Source: Aliikangiella coralliicola
GTDB lineage: Bacteria; Pseudomonadota; Gammaproteobacteria; Enterobacterales; Kangiellaceae
Direction: 5' to 3'
Assembly (NCBI RefSeq): GCF_007004725.1
Contig: NZ_ML660167.1
Span: 62,001 to 126,000, forward strand
DNA length: 64,000 bases
Below are positions 62,536 through 64,000 of this stretch, piece by piece (position 1 is the first letter of the stretch; each line of letters opens with the position of its first letter). Both the position numbers and the translations under genes were made by a program. The notes under the pieces were generated by a model that saw only the letters and a list, made by a program, of their open reading frames with translations, was not told the DNA's origin and did no database searches.

Positions 62536-64000
62536 TTATCCCGCTTTCGGAATTTTTGCGACTAATCGAAGCGATGCAGTCAATTCTTCCATTTGTAACC
62601 ATGGACGCATCCACGCAATCGCGCTGAATACTCCCGGTTGACCCGGAATTTCCTTAACTTCAACGTGCGCTTCCGCTAGTGGGTAACGGGCTTTCATTTC
62701 CGCGCTGGCGTCTGGGCTGTTATTGACATAATTTGAAATCCATTTATTCAGCCATTCTTCGGCATCAGAAGCTTCCATAAATGAACCAATTTTGTCGCGA
62801 GCCATGACTTTCAAAAAGTGCGCGATACGGCCTGTTGCCATAATATAAGGAAGACGAGCTGAAATTTCAGAATTGGCGGTTGCATCTGGGTCGTCAAACT
62901 TCTTTGGCTTCTGAGTGGTTTGAGCACCGAAAAATACAGCATAATCAGTGTTTTTGTAATGACAAAGAGGAAGAAAGCCGAGTTTACTCAGTTCAGCTTC
63001 ACGGCGATCAGTAATACCAATTTCAGTTGGGCATTTCTGATCCATATCACCATCATCACTCATAAATACGTGACTTGGAAGTCCTTCGACTTTACCACCG
63101 CCTTCAGCGCCCCGAATACTGGTGCACCAGCCATACTCTGCGAATGAACGAGAGAGTGTTGCACCCATTGCATAAGCAGCATTCATCCAGCAATAGTTGT
63201 CGTGCTCGTTTTTAAGTTGACGACCGTCGCTGTCTACCGTGCCTTCCTCGAAATTGAACGCTTCGATTGGTTTGGTATCTTCACCATAAGGTAAACGCGC
63301 GAGAACTCGTGGCATAGTGAGAGTCACAAAACGAGAGTCCTCGCTGTCACGGAAGCTGCGCCATTTGATATATTCTGAAGAGTCAAAAATCTTTTCCAGA
63401 TCTCGAGGTTTTGATAACTCTGAGAAGGATTCAAATCCAAACATTTTTGGCGCAGTTGCTGAAATAAATGGGCAGAATCCTGCTGCAGCAATATTAGATA
63501 TGTTAGATAACAAATCAATGTCGTCTGGGTGGGCAGAAAACTCATAATCACCAATTAATGCAGCGTAAGGCTCACCACCTGCAGTCCCAAACTCATTTTC
63601 ATAAATTTTCTTAAACGTCAGACTTTGATCAAATTCAACGGCTTTTTCTAAGTCCTTAGCCATTTCTTTTTTACTGATATTCATCACTCGAATTTTAAGC
63701 TCTGAACTGGTTTCAGAGTTCATTACCAAGTGATGCAAACCACGCCATGAACCTTCAAGCTTGTTGAATTTTTCATTTTGCATAATCGCTGAAAGTTGCT
63801 TTGACAAGGTTTCATCGATGGCGTTAATGGCTGCATTAATTGTTACAGTCAAACTTTTATCCCAAGAGACGGTTCCTTTCATCGCTTCCTGGGTTAAGGT
63901 TTTTAACAACTCTTCAGTTTCATCTCTAGGCGTTTGCTTGGTAGCGCCTATCGCCTGCTCCAGGAAACTTACTTCCGTTGCAGCTGCTTCTTCCTGGGAA
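62536..64000 (-). CDS. tssC: T6SS contractile sheath large subunit TssC, 5' end outside window
   Basis: The frame is open to the right window edge: upstream of the first TTG it reads [17 protein letters not shown], which is the normal TssC N-terminal region, so only about 10-20 residues are missing. The core is typical: [74 protein letters not shown] and the C-terminal [21 protein letters not shown]. TssC and TssB build the contractile sheath around the Hcp tube. A tssB gene would be expected just upstream, outside the window. Confidence 0.95.
   Translation of the reverse strand, partial: SQEEAAATEVSFLEQAIGATKQTPRDETEELLKTLTQEAMKGTVSWDKSLTVTINAAINAIDETLSKQLSAIMQNEKFNKLEGSWRGLHHLVMNSETSSELKIRVMNISKKEMAKDLEKAVEFDQSLTFKKIYENEFGTAGGEPYAALIGDYEFSAHPDDIDLLSNISNIAAAGFCPFISATAPKMFGFESFSELSKPRDLEKIFDSSEYIKWRSFRDSEDSRFVTLTMPRVLARLPYGEDTKPIEAFNFEEGTVDSDGRQLKNEHDNYCWMNAAYAMGATLSRSFAEYGWCTSIRGAEGGGKVEGLPSHVFMSDDGDMDQKCPTEIGITDRREAELSKLGFLPLCHYKNTDYAVFFGAQTTQKPKKFDDPDATANSEISARLPYIMATGRIAHFLKVMARDKIGSFMEASDAEEWLNKWISNYVNNSPDASAEMKARYPLAEAHVEVKEIPGQPGVFSAIAWMRPWLQMEELTASLRLVAKIPKAG

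Overview
The window is typical gammaproteobacterial chromosome with moderately low GC and frequent GTG/TTG starts. It carries LPS/Kdo genes (msbA, lpxK, ycaR, kdsB), rne, fabV, bfd with two bacterioferritins, a DUF2062-comEC-exbB-exbD block and part of a type VI secretion system (T6SS). A block resembling this (DUF2062, comEC, exbB, exbD, lpxK, ycaR, kdsB, low-molecular-weight phosphatase, rne) is known from Pseudomonas. A marine oceanospirillalean such as a Kangiella/Aliikangiella relative would fit, but that is inference from gene content only. No rRNA, tRNA, CRISPR array, integrase or transposase was recognised.

Layout. 1-2.6 kb: the end of a DUF4350-like gene, a DUF4124 protein and fabV, which has an elaborate repeat/palindrome upstream. 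2.8-6.6 kb (minus): an ECF sigma factor, a membrane anti-sigma candidate with a HEAT-like tail, a DUF4097 protein and a protein of nine 29-residue repeats, probably one signalling module. 7-12.3 kb: a lipoprotein M3 peptidase, an ArsR regulator with the cysteines of persulfide sensors, then bfd divergent from two complementary bacterioferritin subunits, and DUF2062. 12.5-20.3 kb (plus): comEC, exbB, exbD, msbA, lpxK, ycaR, kdsB. Between kdsB and the phosphatase gene, where related genomes are compact, sits a small island: a tail-anchored FHA protein, a candidate 35-codon membrane microprotein, a decayed second copy of the kdsB 3' end, a candidate 23-codon ORF and a secreted protein gene. 23.6-27.4 kb: rne with a long leader.

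27.4-36.2 kb: a YeaC-like/LOR-like pair, a DUF4382 lipoprotein, and the imuA-imuB-dnaE2 mutagenic translesion operon. That operon is interrupted by a DUF559 endonuclease gene that overlaps one of two inverted 33-bp palindromic repeats; the other repeat lies in the dnaE2 ribosome-binding region. 36.5-48.3 kb: a Gfo/Idh/MocA oxidoreductase, a lytic transglycosylase, a REC-GGDEF-EAL protein divergent from a histidine kinase and response regulator, a double-solute-binding MltF-like transglycosylase, a soluble CZB chemoreceptor and a solute-binding protein. 48.8-54 kb (minus): a tightly overlapping operon of three TPR envelope proteins and a small exported protein. 54.2-64 kb (minus): T6SS genes tssC (cut by the window end), a second tssC-like gene, tssE, tssF, tssG, an unrecognised lipoprotein gene and clpV/tssH.

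The items most worth following up are the DUF559/palindrome insertion in the mutasome operon, the kdsB remnant with the FHA island, the sigma/DUF4097/29-residue-repeat module, the division of labour between the two bacterioferritins, and the unknown lipoprotein inside the T6SS cluster.
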